A DNA stretch of 64,000 nt. It comes from an uncultured Pedobacter sp. (GTDB taxonomy: Bacteria > Bacteroidota > Bacteroidia > Sphingobacteriales > Sphingobacteriaceae). The notes under the pieces are model-generated. The model was not told the origin of the DNA. It did not search any database and saw only the letters and a program-made list of their open reading frames with translations. Position numbers and translations under genes: made by a program. How positions within the stretch are numbered: position 1 is the first letter of the stretch; each line of letters opens with the position of its first letter. Shown here piece after piece: positions 53,347-62,681 of this stretch. The DNA is taken from positions 1 through 64,000 of the forward strand of contig NZ_CAJYOJ010000082.1 in the NCBI RefSeq assembly GCF_913776295.1, written 5' to 3'.

Positions 53347-54046
53347 ATATACCTATCGCTTTTTCCGGATCAAACCGGCTTGCATAATTAAATTGTTAAC
53401 CACTTTTGGTACATGGGTTCCTTAGATTGAGGTATGTTGGATATATCCGTTTCCGGGGAGATTTCAGAAAACTATTGTTTAATATTACAGCAGCCGGTCA
53501 GGAAGCAGTTTAAAACTGCATGGATGAATTTTTGGACAAAGAAATCCCTATCAGCCTCAATGCGGTGCCGATGGCAGGTGTAAACTGAACCTGCTGGTCT
53601 TGCCTGATAATGATTGCATATTGCCCATAATATGGTTACTATACTGCAACATGAATCTCAAAAAACACTAAAACGTTTTTACAAAACAAACTCTTTATGT
53701 GATCAAATGATACTTATCACTTGATAATGATCAAAAAATTAACATTGACTTGCGCCTGGAAATAATTTTTAGCCTGATTTGTTTAGGCCGTAAAGCGACG
53801 TCATTGGTGATTAGACCATGAGGTTATCGTTTTACGGAACAATAAACGTGTTTAGAACAGATAGGTAAGTGTTGAGCATCATATTAATTTAGTTTTCGTT
53901 TCCCTGGTTAGTAATATATTAAAGTATTTGATAATCAACTGTCTGAAATAAATATCTGTTTTCTCATAATACATATTGAAACTGCAAAAAGCATGTGTTG
54001 CCTATCGAAGAATTGCAGTAAGGTTTGTTATTTGGTTAATTGAAAT
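53347..54046 (-). other. 700-base leader region without a gene
   Basis: This stretch lies between promoter copy D and the IPT/NHL gene and would be an unusually long 5' leader. A leftward open frame of about 39 codons (about 53630-53510) has a protein-like composition but matches nothing I know. A nested palindrome at 53700-53733 is listed separately. No T-tract terminator or known riboswitch was recognised. Confidence 0.4.
53700..53733. promoter_or_regulatory. Nested palindrome, possible operator
   Basis: TGATCA at 53700-53705 and again at 53728-53733 flank TTATCA-CT-TGATAA (53714-53727). Several overlapping dyads in 34 bases suggest a binding site for a dimeric regulator, or an RNA hairpin in the leader. 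Role unknown. Confidence 0.4.
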
Positions 54047-54102
54047 CAAAGTAAAGCAATACTGATTTTATTATCTGTTCAATATTTTGTCGATTTGTCT
54101 CA
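54047..54102 (-). promoter_or_regulatory. Shared promoter/operator module, copy D (IPT-susCD operon)
   Basis: CAAAGTAA at 54047, TGTTCA at 54076, TTGTCG at 54087 and TCTCA at 54098; spacing 29/11/11 again. The nearest leftward gene starts at 53346, 701 bases away, against 82-171 bases for the other copies. The divergent deaminase gene starts at 54334. Confidence 0.78.
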
Positions 54103-54333
54103 ACTTTGGCAAAATTCCCTTAAAACTTTATAACTTTTCTTATATAAACGCAAAACACGGACATTATTAGTGTCTAGCTCAATCAAACCCGTATCATTAG
54201 GGTCCCTTTGACACACCTGTTGCAGACAGCTATATATCAAGCCCTATACAAGTCTGCAGAAAGGAACTTACCGGTATGTGTTACAACAAATATGACAGCC
54301 AAAACCAATAGTTAAAATCACTGTTCTTTAAGG

Positions 54334-54828
54334 ATGGAAATACATGAAAAGTTTATGGCTAAAGCCATTGCATTATCGGAGCAGAACCTGCGATCGTTGA
54401 AAGGAGGGCCGTTTGGGGCTTTAATTGTGCGCGACGGTAAAATCCTGAGCGCTGAGGCTAATTCAGTTACGCAGGACTGTGATCCGACGGCCCATGCTGA
54501 AATAAATGCAATCAGGCAGGCAGCAAAAAAAATAGGGAAAGCCGACCTGTCAGGCTGTACGATTTATACCAGCGCAGAGCCTTGCCCCATGTGCTTAAGT
54601 GCAATATACTGGTCCAATATTAAACAGGTATACTATGGAAATACCCGAACAGATGCGGAATGGGCAGGCTTTGGTGATCAGTTCATTTTAGACGCCTTGC
54701 AGGAACCGATAGAAAAACAGCCGGTATCATTTGAAAGGATTATGCCAGGAGAAGCCATAAAAGCATTTGAGCAATGGCGTGCGGGAGGCCAGATGCTGGA
54801 AGAGAAAGTGAAAGATGGATCGTTGTAG
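54334..54828 (+). CDS. Guanine deaminase-like nucleoside/base deaminase
   Basis: A 164-residue cytidine-deaminase-fold enzyme. Zinc ligands and catalytic acid are H54 and E56 (TAHAEINAI) and C84/C87 (EPCPMCLSAIYW). The arrangement, with GGPFGALIVRDG near the start and the tail YYGNTRTDAEWAGFGDQFI, resembles Bacillus-type guanine deaminase (GuaD) more than TadA, which lacks this tail. It would convert guanine to xanthine in purine salvage. It is monocistronic and convergent with the amylase gene. Substrate is inferred from similarity. Confidence 0.85.
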   Translation: MEIHEKFMAKAIALSEQNLRSLKGGPFGALIVRDGKILSAEANSVTQDCDPTAHAEINAIRQAAKKIGKADLSGCTIYTSAEPCPMCLSAIYWSNIKQVYYGNTRTDAEWAGFGDQFILDALQEPIEKQPVSFERIMPGEAIKAFEQWRAGGQMLEEKVKDGSL

Positions 54829-54922
54829 CTGCCTGGCAATTTGCAATTAAGAGGTTAAAGACTACGCCTCTGAAGATGATAGGTTATTATAAAAACAGAA
54901 TATAAAATTGATTAAACACCCC

Positions 54923-54956
54923 GCCCTAAGGGCAACCCCTCCTTAATAAGGAGGGG
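54923..54956. terminator. Paired GC hairpins between convergent genes
   Basis: GCCC-TAA-GGGC (54923-54933) is followed by a perfect 9-bp hairpin, CCCCTCCTT / AAGGAGGGG (54936-54944 and 54948-54956, loop AAT). Located in the convergent gap of the deaminase and amylase genes; no strong T-tract, so it may be a repeat-type hairpin acting as a bidirectional transcript end. Confidence 0.5.
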
Positions 54957-55027
54957 CGTAAACCAATGTATGCTGTGACCTATTATCACAGGTTGAATCC
55001 ATAAGAGATTTCAGATCTGAACAACTA

Positions 55028-56527
55028 TCAATCCGCTTTTAAAGTATAAACTGAAACCGAACCTGCTTCACAATAAAATTCTGCCCATCCATCCTGGTCT
55101 ATGGTAATTTCTCTGTCGCAATGCCCCAGATAATCGCTAAAAGTTTTGCCTGCAAACTCAGTACCCATTTCCATACGCTTATTTCCCGCTTCACCATTTG
55201 ATAAAACCACTGCAAGGCCCGAACCCTGGTGTTCCTCATCTCCCGAGCGTGTCCAGCCAATACAACTTGGATGATCAAAATAATCGCGTTGAAAACCATA
55301 GGCGAATGTTTTTCTCAATTGTAACAATGCCTCTAACTGAGGAAGTGAGGCCATGGTCACTTCGTGGTCTTTTCCATCATTCCCTTTGTCGGTATAGGCC
55401 GATCCATATACATCTGCATAAAAAACGCATGGGTAACCTGCTTCACGGAGTAAAATGATTGCATAAGCATGTGCCCGGAACCATGGTTCTACTGTCTGTT
55501 CGAGCGATTGGAGTGGTTGGGTATCGTGGTTTTCAACCAATGTTACGGCTAGTTCCGGTCTCATTGAAACCAGAGATCCGTTTAATATGGTACTCAGGTC
55601 ATATTGTTCGCCATCTTTACTGGCACGGGAGAAATTAGCCTGAAGGCTGGCATCGAATAACGACATACGGCCCTGTGTAGCATCAATATAATCCAGCATG
55701 GACTGCGGATCGTATGGCGACCAATATTCGCCCACCGTAAACAGTTCTTTGCCTGTTTCAGCCCGAAGATAATCCAGCCATTCATTATAAAAATCAGCAG
55801 GCATATGTTTAATGGCATCCAAACGTAATCCGTCAAAACCTGTAGTCTGGTAAAACCACATTCCCCATCTTTTAAGTTCCTCTCTTACAGCAGGATTCCT
55901 AAAATCGATATCGGTAAGCATCAGGTAGTCATAATTTCCATTTTCGGTATCGAGCACATTCTCCCATCCTGCTCCGTATTGGTTTTGAATGCTGTATACT
56001 GCCGACTCCTGGGTACGTGCATCGTAATCTACCCCCGTAAAGCACTGGAAATCCCATTGAAATTCAGAATATTTTCCACCACGACCCGGATAGGTAAATT
56101 TGGTATAAGCATCAATTTCAAAGGGTTCTGAGATGAATTCATTTCTGTTCTCCGGATTTACCTTGCGTACCATAACCGGTTCATGATCGTCTGCTCCGCC
56201 CAGATGGTTCAGCACAATATCTACATAAACATTTATACCAGCCTCCTGAGCAGCTTTTATTGCCTGCAGATATTCTTCTTTAGTACCATATTTTGTAGCA
56301 ATACTTCCTTTCTGATCAAATTCGCCGAGATCGTATAGATCATAAGAATCGTAACCGGTTGAATCTTTGCCATCCATACCCTTGTGTGCCGGTGGCAGCC
56401 AAATGGAATCTATTCCCATTTCTTTTAGTTTAACAGCATCTTGCTGAACTTTCTTCCAAAGGCTGCCATCATTAGGATAGTACCATTCGAAGTACTGTAA
56501 CATTGTATGATTTTCCATTTCTTTCAT
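55028..56527 (-). CDS. Cytoplasmic alpha-amylase (GH13)
   Basis: A 499-residue GH13 enzyme without a signal peptide, so it should act on internal alpha-glucans or maltodextrins. It starts MENHTMLQYFEWYYPNDG (M4 is a likely start), typical of the liquefying Bacillus-type subfamily GH13_5. Catalytic residues: nucleophile D237 (GLRLDAIKHM), acid/base E267 (FTVGEYW), and D335 (VENHDTQPLQ). Conserved region I is VYVDIVLNHLGG. The gene is alone, with no SusCD or maltose regulator nearby, and has none of the promoter modules of the neighbouring glycan loci. Confidence 0.92.
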   Translation of the reverse strand: MKEMENHTMLQYFEWYYPNDGSLWKKVQQDAVKLKEMGIDSIWLPPAHKGMDGKDSTGYDSYDLYDLGEFDQKGSIATKYGTKEEYLQAIKAAQEAGINVYVDIVLNHLGGADDHEPVMVRKVNPENRNEFISEPFEIDAYTKFTYPGRGGKYSEFQWDFQCFTGVDYDARTQESAVYSIQNQYGAGWENVLDTENGNYDYLMLTDIDFRNPAVREELKRWGMWFYQTTGFDGLRLDAIKHMPADFYNEWLDYLRAETGKELFTVGEYWSPYDPQSMLDYIDATQGRMSLFDASLQANFSRASKDGEQYDLSTILNGSLVSMRPELAVTLVENHDTQPLQSLEQTVEPWFRAHAYAIILLREAGYPCVFYADVYGSAYTDKGNDGKDHEVTMASLPQLEALLQLRKTFAYGFQRDYFDHPSCIGWTRSGDEEHQGSGLAVVLSNGEAGNKRMEMGTEFAGKTFSDYLGHCDREITIDQDGWAEFYCEAGSVSVYTLKAD

Positions 56528-56911
56528 GAATTTAGTAGTGGATATACCTGCTAAACAGAGTGATTGTTTTAAATTTGATCAATCCATACTGAATTTATTT
56601 TATAATGGACAATTTTGAGATACAAATGAATGATATCAAGACATTATTGATGTATCACACAGATAGAATAAATATAACCGGATAGTTAACGACCGATGGA
56701 TTTTTCCACTTGGAAAAACTGGCTTTGATGTTGGCTGGAAAAAGTATGCCCACTCAATTGCAATCCAATTGAATTGGTCAGGTTGAGCCTCCGGAAGTTC
56801 AGAACAGGTAGTTAGGGTTTTAGCAAACCTGTACCGATTAATTAAAATTTTACATCGGCTTGCTCACGGCACCTATCCGGGGATGGTAACTATTTTTGAT
56901 CTGCATAATCA
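56528..56911. other. Intergenic region upstream of the amylase gene
   Basis: About 384 AT-rich bases between the amylase start and the 3' end of the kinase gene. It should hold the amylase promoter. Only short palindromes are visible (for example CCAATT-G-AATTGG at 56765-56777); no -7 consensus match, terminator or gene was found. Confidence 0.3.
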
Positions 56912-58177
56912 TTATCCGGCAAGCTGAATGGTAAATACGGTACGTGGTTTAGTTGTTTTCAAAGAAAAACCGAAACCATGGTTGAGCAGTATTTCTCTCA
57001 CCAGTGTTAATCCAATGCCCTGCCCATCTTTCTTCGTGCTGAAGAAAGGACTAAAAATTTGTGATGCATTTTCTTCAGAAATACCTTCTCCATTGTCGTA
57101 AATATTGAGCTGATGTTTAGCAGCATTCAGTTCTATTTGAATAACACCATTTTTTTCTATCGCCTGAATTGAATTTTTAAGAATGTTTATCAGGGCCTGC
57201 TCCATTTGTTCAACATCGGCAGAAATAAAATATGATGACGCTGGTAAGTCGAGTTCAAACCTGATTTGTTTTTCGTTTGCAGCGAAATACATCAATTCTG
57301 TTACAGATCTGAGAAGTTCTGCCAGATCTGTTTTCTTTCTGTTCGCTCCCGGAAGTTTCACCAGATCGGCAAAATTCCGGATGAATATGTTTAGGTTCTG
57401 ATTACGTTCAACAGCAATTTTCATGGCATTTTTTAATAGCTGCTCTTCCTCTTTCAGCCATAAATCATCTTGAGCCAATGCCGTATTAATAATTGAATTT
57501 ACGGGACCAACTGTATTGTTCACCTCATGTGCCATCATTCTGATTACCTTACTGTAAACGCTTTTCTCGGCCGAAAAAATTTCTGCCGTTACCTCTTCCA
57601 TCATGATAAAAATCCGTTCGAAACCTCTGTCTATAAATCTCGACTTTTGAATTTTGTAGGTATGCAGTCCATCCGTCCGGAGCATTTTTGACGTTCCGGT
57701 TTTCATGCCCTGAATCTGATTTTCGAGCAAATCCGGATTCTCTTTGATAATTTCCAACGCCTTTGGATTGATCTGCTTGAGCTTTCCATCATAATCAAGA
57801 ATAATAATTCCCGTTGGCGAAGTCTGAATAAGCTTTTCAAGAAAAAAATGCTGTTCTTCCTGTTTCGTTCGCTCGGTTCTTAATTCCTCGATCATACGGT
57901 TATAAACATCTACCAGCTCATCTACCTCTTTTTTTCCGGTCAATAAAAATTTAACATTAAAATCCCGGTCTTTTATGGCTGCAATGCCTTGTTTTAAATA
58001 AGTAAGCGGACTGATCAGCTGCTTATAAAGGCTAATTGATATCACAACGGAAACCAGTACAAATGCCTCTGCCAGCATAAATATGAGCTTGTTTTTTTCA
58101 AAAATAAAATAGCTCATCACCAGGCAAATCACGTGAAGAATAACGATAAACAGGATATACTTAGTCTTCAGTTTCAT
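56912..58177 (-). CDS. NtrY-like membrane sensor histidine kinase
   Basis: A 421-residue kinase. Two membrane segments near the start (about 5-25 and 31-52) with almost no periplasmic loop, a HAMP-like stretch (ISPLTYLKQGIAAIKDRDFNV), a PAS domain (about 112-205, TSPTGIIILDYDGKLKQINPKAL), HisKA with H217 (MMAHEVNNTVGPVNS), and HATPase_c with NILKNSIQAIEKNG, YDNGEGI and KDGQGIGLTLV. I start at MKLKTKYILF, which overlaps the regulator by 17 bases; an earlier ATG would add 14 residues. It pairs with the sigma-54 activator upstream. The short loop suggests it senses a membrane or cytoplasmic signal. Confidence 0.9.
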   Translation of the reverse strand: MKLKTKYILFIVILHVICLVMSYFIFEKNKLIFMLAEAFVLVSVVISISLYKQLISPLTYLKQGIAAIKDRDFNVKFLLTGKKEVDELVDVYNRMIEELRTERTKQEEQHFFLEKLIQTSPTGIIILDYDGKLKQINPKALEIIKENPDLLENQIQGMKTGTSKMLRTDGLHTYKIQKSRFIDRGFERIFIMMEEVTAEIFSAEKSVYSKVIRMMAHEVNNTVGPVNSIINTALAQDDLWLKEEEQLLKNAMKIAVERNQNLNIFIRNFADLVKLPGANRKKTDLAELLRSVTELMYFAANEKQIRFELDLPASSYFISADVEQMEQALINILKNSIQAIEKNGVIQIELNAAKHQLNIYDNGEGISEENASQIFSPFFSTKKDGQGIGLTLVREILLNHGFGFSLKTTKPRTVFTIQLAG

Positions 58178-59534
58178 GAAATGGAATCTGATATTTTTCC
58201 AAACGGCGATAAAGGGCATTTCTGGTAATCCCCAATGACGCCGCAGCTTTTGTAATTCTGTTTTTATGAAAATTCATGGCCTGCTTAACCATTTCTGCTT
58301 CCATCTGGTCTAAAGTCATGGTACCTACCCCCGGCAATCTGATCTTATCATTTTTTAATGGCGATAAATTTAACTGGGATTGAAAATCATCAATCGTTAA
58401 TTCATTTGTACTGCTGATCAAAACCGTTCGCTCCACCAGGTTTTTCAGCTGGCGGATGTTACCGGGCAAAGGCAGTTGCTGTAACCAGCGTAAGGCACCG
58501 GGCGCAATTGATAACGCTGCCCTACCGTAAATTTCTTTAAGATTGTTGATAAAGAAGTTAACCAGTAATGGAATATCAGACGGTCTTTCCCTTAACGGGG
58601 GCAGATGGATAGTGATCAGGTTGATGCGGTACAATAAATCTTCCCTGAACAAGCCAGCGGCTACCCTTTCGTTTAAGTTTTTGTTTGTTGCACAAACTAC
58701 CCTGGTATCTACTGTTTTAGTTCGGCTACTGCCTAAAACTTCATACGTACGGTCTTGTAAAACCCTTAATAATTTCACCTGACCTGATGCTTCCAGATCG
58801 CCTATCTCATCCAGAAAAATGGTTCCCTTATTCGCCATTTCAAACCTGCCGGTCCTATCGAAACGGGCATCAGTAAAAGCTCCGCGAACATGACCAAACA
58901 TTTCGCTCTCAAACAAAGAAGAAGAAATTCCGCCCAGATTAACTTTCACAAATGGTTTGCCCGAGCGGTTACTATTTTCGTGGATGGCCTCTGCTATCAG
59001 TTCTTTACCCGTTCCGCTTTCGCCGGTAATCAATATTGATGCATTTGTCGAAGCCACGCGGCCAATGGTTTCCAGTATATTAATCAGGATCGGGTCTTCA
59101 CCGATGATCTGCTTAAAATTATATTTCTTATCCAGTTCCTTTCTGCTGCCTGAACGCGGTTTTTTACCGTTTATTTCTAATAAAGTTGCTACCGACTGCA
59201 GTAAGTATTGATTGTTCCAGGGTTTATTGATAAAATCGTTCGCACCGAGTTTCATCCCCTGAACAGCAAGTTCTATACTCGCCCAGCCGGTAACTAAAAT
59301 AATCGGGACACCGGTATCAACAGTTCTGATTTTTTTCAGCAAACTCATGCCTTCTTCCCCTGAGGTATCAATAGAAAAATTTAAATCCAGTATCACAAGT
59401 GCCGGCTTTTGGTTTTTTACATCTTCAAAAGCCTGCACAGCGTTATCGGCAGCTACAACCTCGTAACCCGCCCCTTTTAAGAGAAGCGAAATGGAGGTTC
59501 TAACGGCAATGTCATCATCAACTACTAAAATCAT
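58161..59534 (-). CDS. NtrC-family sigma-54-dependent response regulator
   Basis: A 457-residue regulator. The receiver has D50 as phospho-acceptor (LVILDLNF). The AAA+ domain (about 140-375) has Walker A GESGTGKE (171-178) and Walker B IFLDEI; the sigma-54 contact loop reads GAFTDA (218-223) in place of the common GAFTGA. A Fis-type helix-turn-helix ends the protein (NRITKAAASLGITRNALYRRLEKY). It lies between the ABC exporter genes and its kinase in one operon and probably activates that operon or envelope genes from sigma-54 promoters. Confidence 0.93.
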   Translation of the reverse strand: MILVVDDDIAVRTSISLLLKGAGYEVVAADNAVQAFEDVKNQKPALVILDLNFSIDTSGEEGMSLLKKIRTVDTGVPIILVTGWASIELAVQGMKLGANDFINKPWNNQYLLQSVATLLEINGKKPRSGSRKELDKKYNFKQIIGEDPILINILETIGRVASTNASILITGESGTGKELIAEAIHENSNRSGKPFVKVNLGGISSSLFESEMFGHVRGAFTDARFDRTGRFEMANKGTIFLDEIGDLEASGQVKLLRVLQDRTYEVLGSSRTKTVDTRVVCATNKNLNERVAAGLFREDLLYRINLITIHLPPLRERPSDIPLLVNFFINNLKEIYGRAALSIAPGALRWLQQLPLPGNIRQLKNLVERTVLISSTNELTIDDFQSQLNLSPLKNDKIRLPGVGTMTLDQMEAEMVKQAMNFHKNRITKAAASLGITRNALYRRLEKYQIPFHETED

Positions 59535-59550
59535 ATACGAAGTTAACTAT

Positions 59551-60732
59551 TTAGTCTTCATGCAAAGCAATGGCCGGATGAATTGCAGCAGCCTGCCTGC
59601 CCGGGTACAATGAGCAGGCAATAACCAGTGTGTAAATAAATAAAACAGAAAGGAGAATGGCAATAAGGTAAACGCCCGAAGCGACATCAAACACATTTAA
59701 CAGCGGAAACTGAACAGCAAAGAAACAGCCGATCAGAACAGAGATTGTGGCCAAGATTAACGATTCGAGTACCATTTGCGTAGATACGGAAATGCCACTT
59801 GCACCAATTGCCCGCCTCAGACCAATTTCCCCTTTCCGCTTATTAATGTTGTACCATAACACACCGAAAAGACCAAGGGCAACATTAATTATCAGGAAAC
59901 CCGCAACGATGATGAACAATAACATCGGGATAATGGTTTCCTTGTTTCTGGCATCGCGCATTTCATCAACGTGCTGAATTTCGACTGCACTACGCATCAT
60001 TGTGGCCATAAACTTATATAGCTTGCTTTCAAAACTGGCACCGGCAGTTTCCCGTACCCTTATTAAAAGTGTACTCGCCCACTTCAAATTCGTTGTATCC
60101 AACCGACTAAACATCAGATTGTTGGCAGGAACAAAATCGCCGTTGGCCTTAAAATCGTTAACGACACCAATAATCTTAAATTTTCTCTTATCGTCAAAAT
60201 CGCCGATCAGCTTGCCTGCAGTCTTTGCGGTTCCGAACATCTCTTTGCTAAAGGTTTCGTTAATAATAATTTCTTTATTTTTGCTGATTAAGTCTTCCGG
60301 AGAAAACCATCTCCCGTCAATGAGTTTGATATTCCAAACTTTTTGATAATCGCTTCCGACGTTAAAATCGCTGATTTGATTAAATTTCTTTCCTCCCTGC
60401 GTTAATCCGGTACTCATAAAACTGGATGAATAGGGATAATTCGAACTCGAAAAACTTATCGCTTCAATTTCGGGCATTGCTTTCAATGCTTTGTTCAGAT
60501 TGGTGTAAAAGATATTCAGGGAATCAGCATTTTTTGATAATTGATCACTATTATAGCTAACCGCCCACACCCTATCATAATCAAATCCAAGTGGCTTGAT
60601 ATAATTTTTATAGTAATAGGTCAGATAAGAAAAAACAGCAAATACAACCAGAAAGGAAATCAAAATCTCAGACAGAAAAAGGATATTCTGTTTCCTTTTG
60701 TTCCATATTAATTTAAACAGATGTTTATACAT
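59551..60732 (-). CDS. MacB/FtsX-type ABC transporter permease (second)
   Basis: A 393-residue inner-membrane protein: one N-terminal membrane segment (about 18-40), a periplasmic MacB-core-like domain (about 45-255), then three membrane segments (about 270-385). It has the FtsX-type signature NINKRKGEIGLRRAIGASG between the second and third segments. It ends GRQAAAIHPAIALHED, typical of the class. Together with the permease at 60755 it likely forms a heterodimer served by the ATPase at 61994. The gap to its neighbour is 22 bases. The substrate is unknown; candidates are lipids, lipoproteins, peptides or drugs. Confidence 0.9.
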   Translation of the reverse strand: MYKHLFKLIWNKRKQNILFLSEILISFLVVFAVFSYLTYYYKNYIKPLGFDYDRVWAVSYNSDQLSKNADSLNIFYTNLNKALKAMPEIEAISFSSSNYPYSSSFMSTGLTQGGKKFNQISDFNVGSDYQKVWNIKLIDGRWFSPEDLISKNKEIIINETFSKEMFGTAKTAGKLIGDFDDKRKFKIIGVVNDFKANGDFVPANNLMFSRLDTTNLKWASTLLIRVRETAGASFESKLYKFMATMMRSAVEIQHVDEMRDARNKETIIPMLLFIIVAGFLIINVALGLFGVLWYNINKRKGEIGLRRAIGASGISVSTQMVLESLILATISVLIGCFFAVQFPLLNVFDVASGVYLIAILLSVLFIYTLVIACSLYPGRQAAAIHPAIALHED

Positions 60733-60754
60733 AACCGTATTTTATTTTGAGGCG

Positions 60755-61984
60755 TTAAGCCTTTAATGCTTTAACAATATTTAATTTCGACATTCGCCAT
60801 GCGGGGTAAACTCCTGATATCAACCCAAATAAAAAACAGGTAATCAAACTAAAAAACAACACCGTTAAATTCATAGTGAGATTGAAGCTTGATATGTAAT
60901 CTGATTCGTTGATGAGGTAAATAACAAGCAGGGACAAAAAGACCCCAATAACACCGCCGATAAAAGTAAGAATCAGGTTTTCTACAATAAACTGGTAAAC
61001 CAGGGTTTTTGATGAGGCACCAAAAGCTTTACGAACGCCGATCTCTGAAGAGCGCTCCATGATCCGGGTAATATTGATGTTGACTAAATTCATGGTTGGC
61101 AGCAATAAGAACAGGAGTACAAAAATTCCGCCTATAGCGATTACTTTTGTGATCCCGTTACTGTTCGAATCTCCGGCCATTCTACGGGCAATGCTGGTTT
61201 TAAACCCATCTGCATTACAATAAATCTTATCAAAATCTGGTGGGATCGGCAATTTATTAACCATTTGCGTAAATTCTTTTTTCATCCTGGGCACATCATC
61301 TGCCGTACGGCCTAAAAGCACCGCATTATAGGAACCCATTAATTCTGTATTTTTGCTGTCTTTAGCAAGCGTATAAGGTAGATACATATCGCCGGTAAAA
61401 TTGCGCGCAGCACCTGAAACATTATCAACCACTCCAATTACCCGATAGTTGATGTTATCTGCAGAAATGTATAAACCGATTACCGATTTTTCATCACCGA
61501 AATAAGCCTCTTTTGTTTTTTTAGAAATCACGGCAACCTGTTCTGCGTTTTTAATTTCCCTTTCACCATAAGGTTTGCCTTCTAAAAACCTGTATGATAA
61601 AACATTCCAGTAATCTGCATTGGTGTACTTGTAACCTATTACCAGCTTTTTATTGTTCAAATAAGCATTTGATGATTTCTGCGCTGATGAAATGGCCATT
61701 TTATAAACCGTTTTCAACCTGGAAACATAATGTTCGAAGAAATAAAACGACAGGTTGCTCATATTCATCCAGCCTTCTTTGGTATTTTTTATTTCTATAC
61801 GTTCTACATAAAGCGAACGGTGTTGATTATAATCAGGATATCCCGGATTAAACATTTTATCTGCAAGTGCAGTGGCTACCATTAAGATGGTGAGCGTAAG
61901 GCTGATGCCAAATAAGCTGATGAAGGTGAAAAATTTCCTTCTTTTTAAAACAGCTAGGGCTATTTTGAAATAATTTTTTAACAT
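60755..61984 (-). CDS. MacB/FtsX-type ABC transporter permease (first)
   Basis: A 409-residue permease of the same design: membrane segment about 18-42, periplasmic domain about 45-280, and three membrane segments in the last 130 residues. The conserved loop reads ITRIMERSSEIGVRKAFGASS and the end GVYPAWRMSKLNIVKALKA. It differs enough from the second permease to be an old paralogue and not a recent duplicate. It lies 9 bases after the ATPase gene. Confidence 0.9.
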   Translation of the reverse strand: MLKNYFKIALAVLKRRKFFTFISLFGISLTLTILMVATALADKMFNPGYPDYNQHRSLYVERIEIKNTKEGWMNMSNLSFYFFEHYVSRLKTVYKMAISSAQKSSNAYLNNKKLVIGYKYTNADYWNVLSYRFLEGKPYGEREIKNAEQVAVISKKTKEAYFGDEKSVIGLYISADNINYRVIGVVDNVSGAARNFTGDMYLPYTLAKDSKNTELMGSYNAVLLGRTADDVPRMKKEFTQMVNKLPIPPDFDKIYCNADGFKTSIARRMAGDSNSNGITKVIAIGGIFVLLFLLLPTMNLVNINITRIMERSSEIGVRKAFGASSKTLVYQFIVENLILTFIGGVIGVFLSLLVIYLINESDYISSFNLTMNLTVLFFSLITCFLFGLISGVYPAWRMSKLNIVKALKA

Positions 61985-61993
61985 AGCTGAAAT

Positions 61994-62662
61994 TTACTGA
62001 ACCTGTGAACCATCAAAAAGACGAACCAATCTGTGTGTTTTATGGGCCATGCTTTCGTCATGTGTTACCATTACGATAGTTGTACCTTCATTTTTATTCA
62101 GATTGATGAGGATTTCCATAATCTCATTCCCCATGGCACTATCAAGGTTTCCGGTTGGCTCATCAGCGAGGATAATCTGAGGGCGCCCGACAATGGCCCT
62201 GGCAATGGCAACACGCTGGCGTTGCCCTCCTGAAAGCTGCGTAGGGAAATGTTTCAAACGGTTACTCAGGCCAACTTTTTCCAGGGCTTCAGTTGCTAGG
62301 GCCTTTCTTTCTTTCGCAGATGAATTGCGGTATAATAAAGGTAGTTCTACATTATCCAACACCTGCAGATCATTAATCAGGTGGTAACTCTGAAAAATAA
62401 ATCCGAGCTTCTCATTTCTGAAATTAGCCAGCTTTTTATCAGAAAAACTGCGAATGTCCTGGTCATCTATTTTAATATCTCCTTTAGATGGTTCATCGAG
62501 CAAACCCATAATGTTGAGCAAAGTACTTTTTCCGCAGCCCGATGGTCCCATAATGGAAAGAAACTCACCCCTTGCAATGTCGAGGTTAATACGGTTTATC
62601 GCCAGGGTTTCCACAGTTGCTGTACGGTAAACTTTTTCAATGTTTTTTAAGCGTATCATCAT
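61994..62662 (-). CDS. LolD/MacB-type ABC transporter ATP-binding protein
   Basis: A 222-residue ATPase of the LolD/MacB/FtsE group: Walker A GPSGCGKST (about 39-47), Q-loop FQSYHLINDLQVLDNVELPLL, signature LSGGQRQRVAIARAI, Walker B IILADEPTGNLDS, and H-loop VMVTHDES. It powers the two permeases encoded downstream. The TolC-family gene lies 19 bases upstream, so energy-coupled export or envelope shuttling across both membranes is likely. A membrane fusion (HlyD) protein is expected upstream beyond the window edge. Confidence 0.93.
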   Translation of the reverse strand: MMIRLKNIEKVYRTATVETLAINRINLDIARGEFLSIMGPSGCGKSTLLNIMGLLDEPSKGDIKIDDQDIRSFSDKKLANFRNEKLGFIFQSYHLINDLQVLDNVELPLLYRNSSAKERKALATEALEKVGLSNRLKHFPTQLSGGQRQRVAIARAIVGRPQIILADEPTGNLDSAMGNEIMEILINLNKNEGTTIVMVTHDESMAHKTHRLVRLFDGSQVQ

Positions 62663-62681
62663 GTATAGTAATTAAGATTTA

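Noticed and set aside
53510..53630. 39-codon leftward frame in the long leader, suspected gene remnant
   Set aside because: The protein-like run is short, upstream codons contain stops, and I could not match it to any family; kept only as a note in the leader entry.
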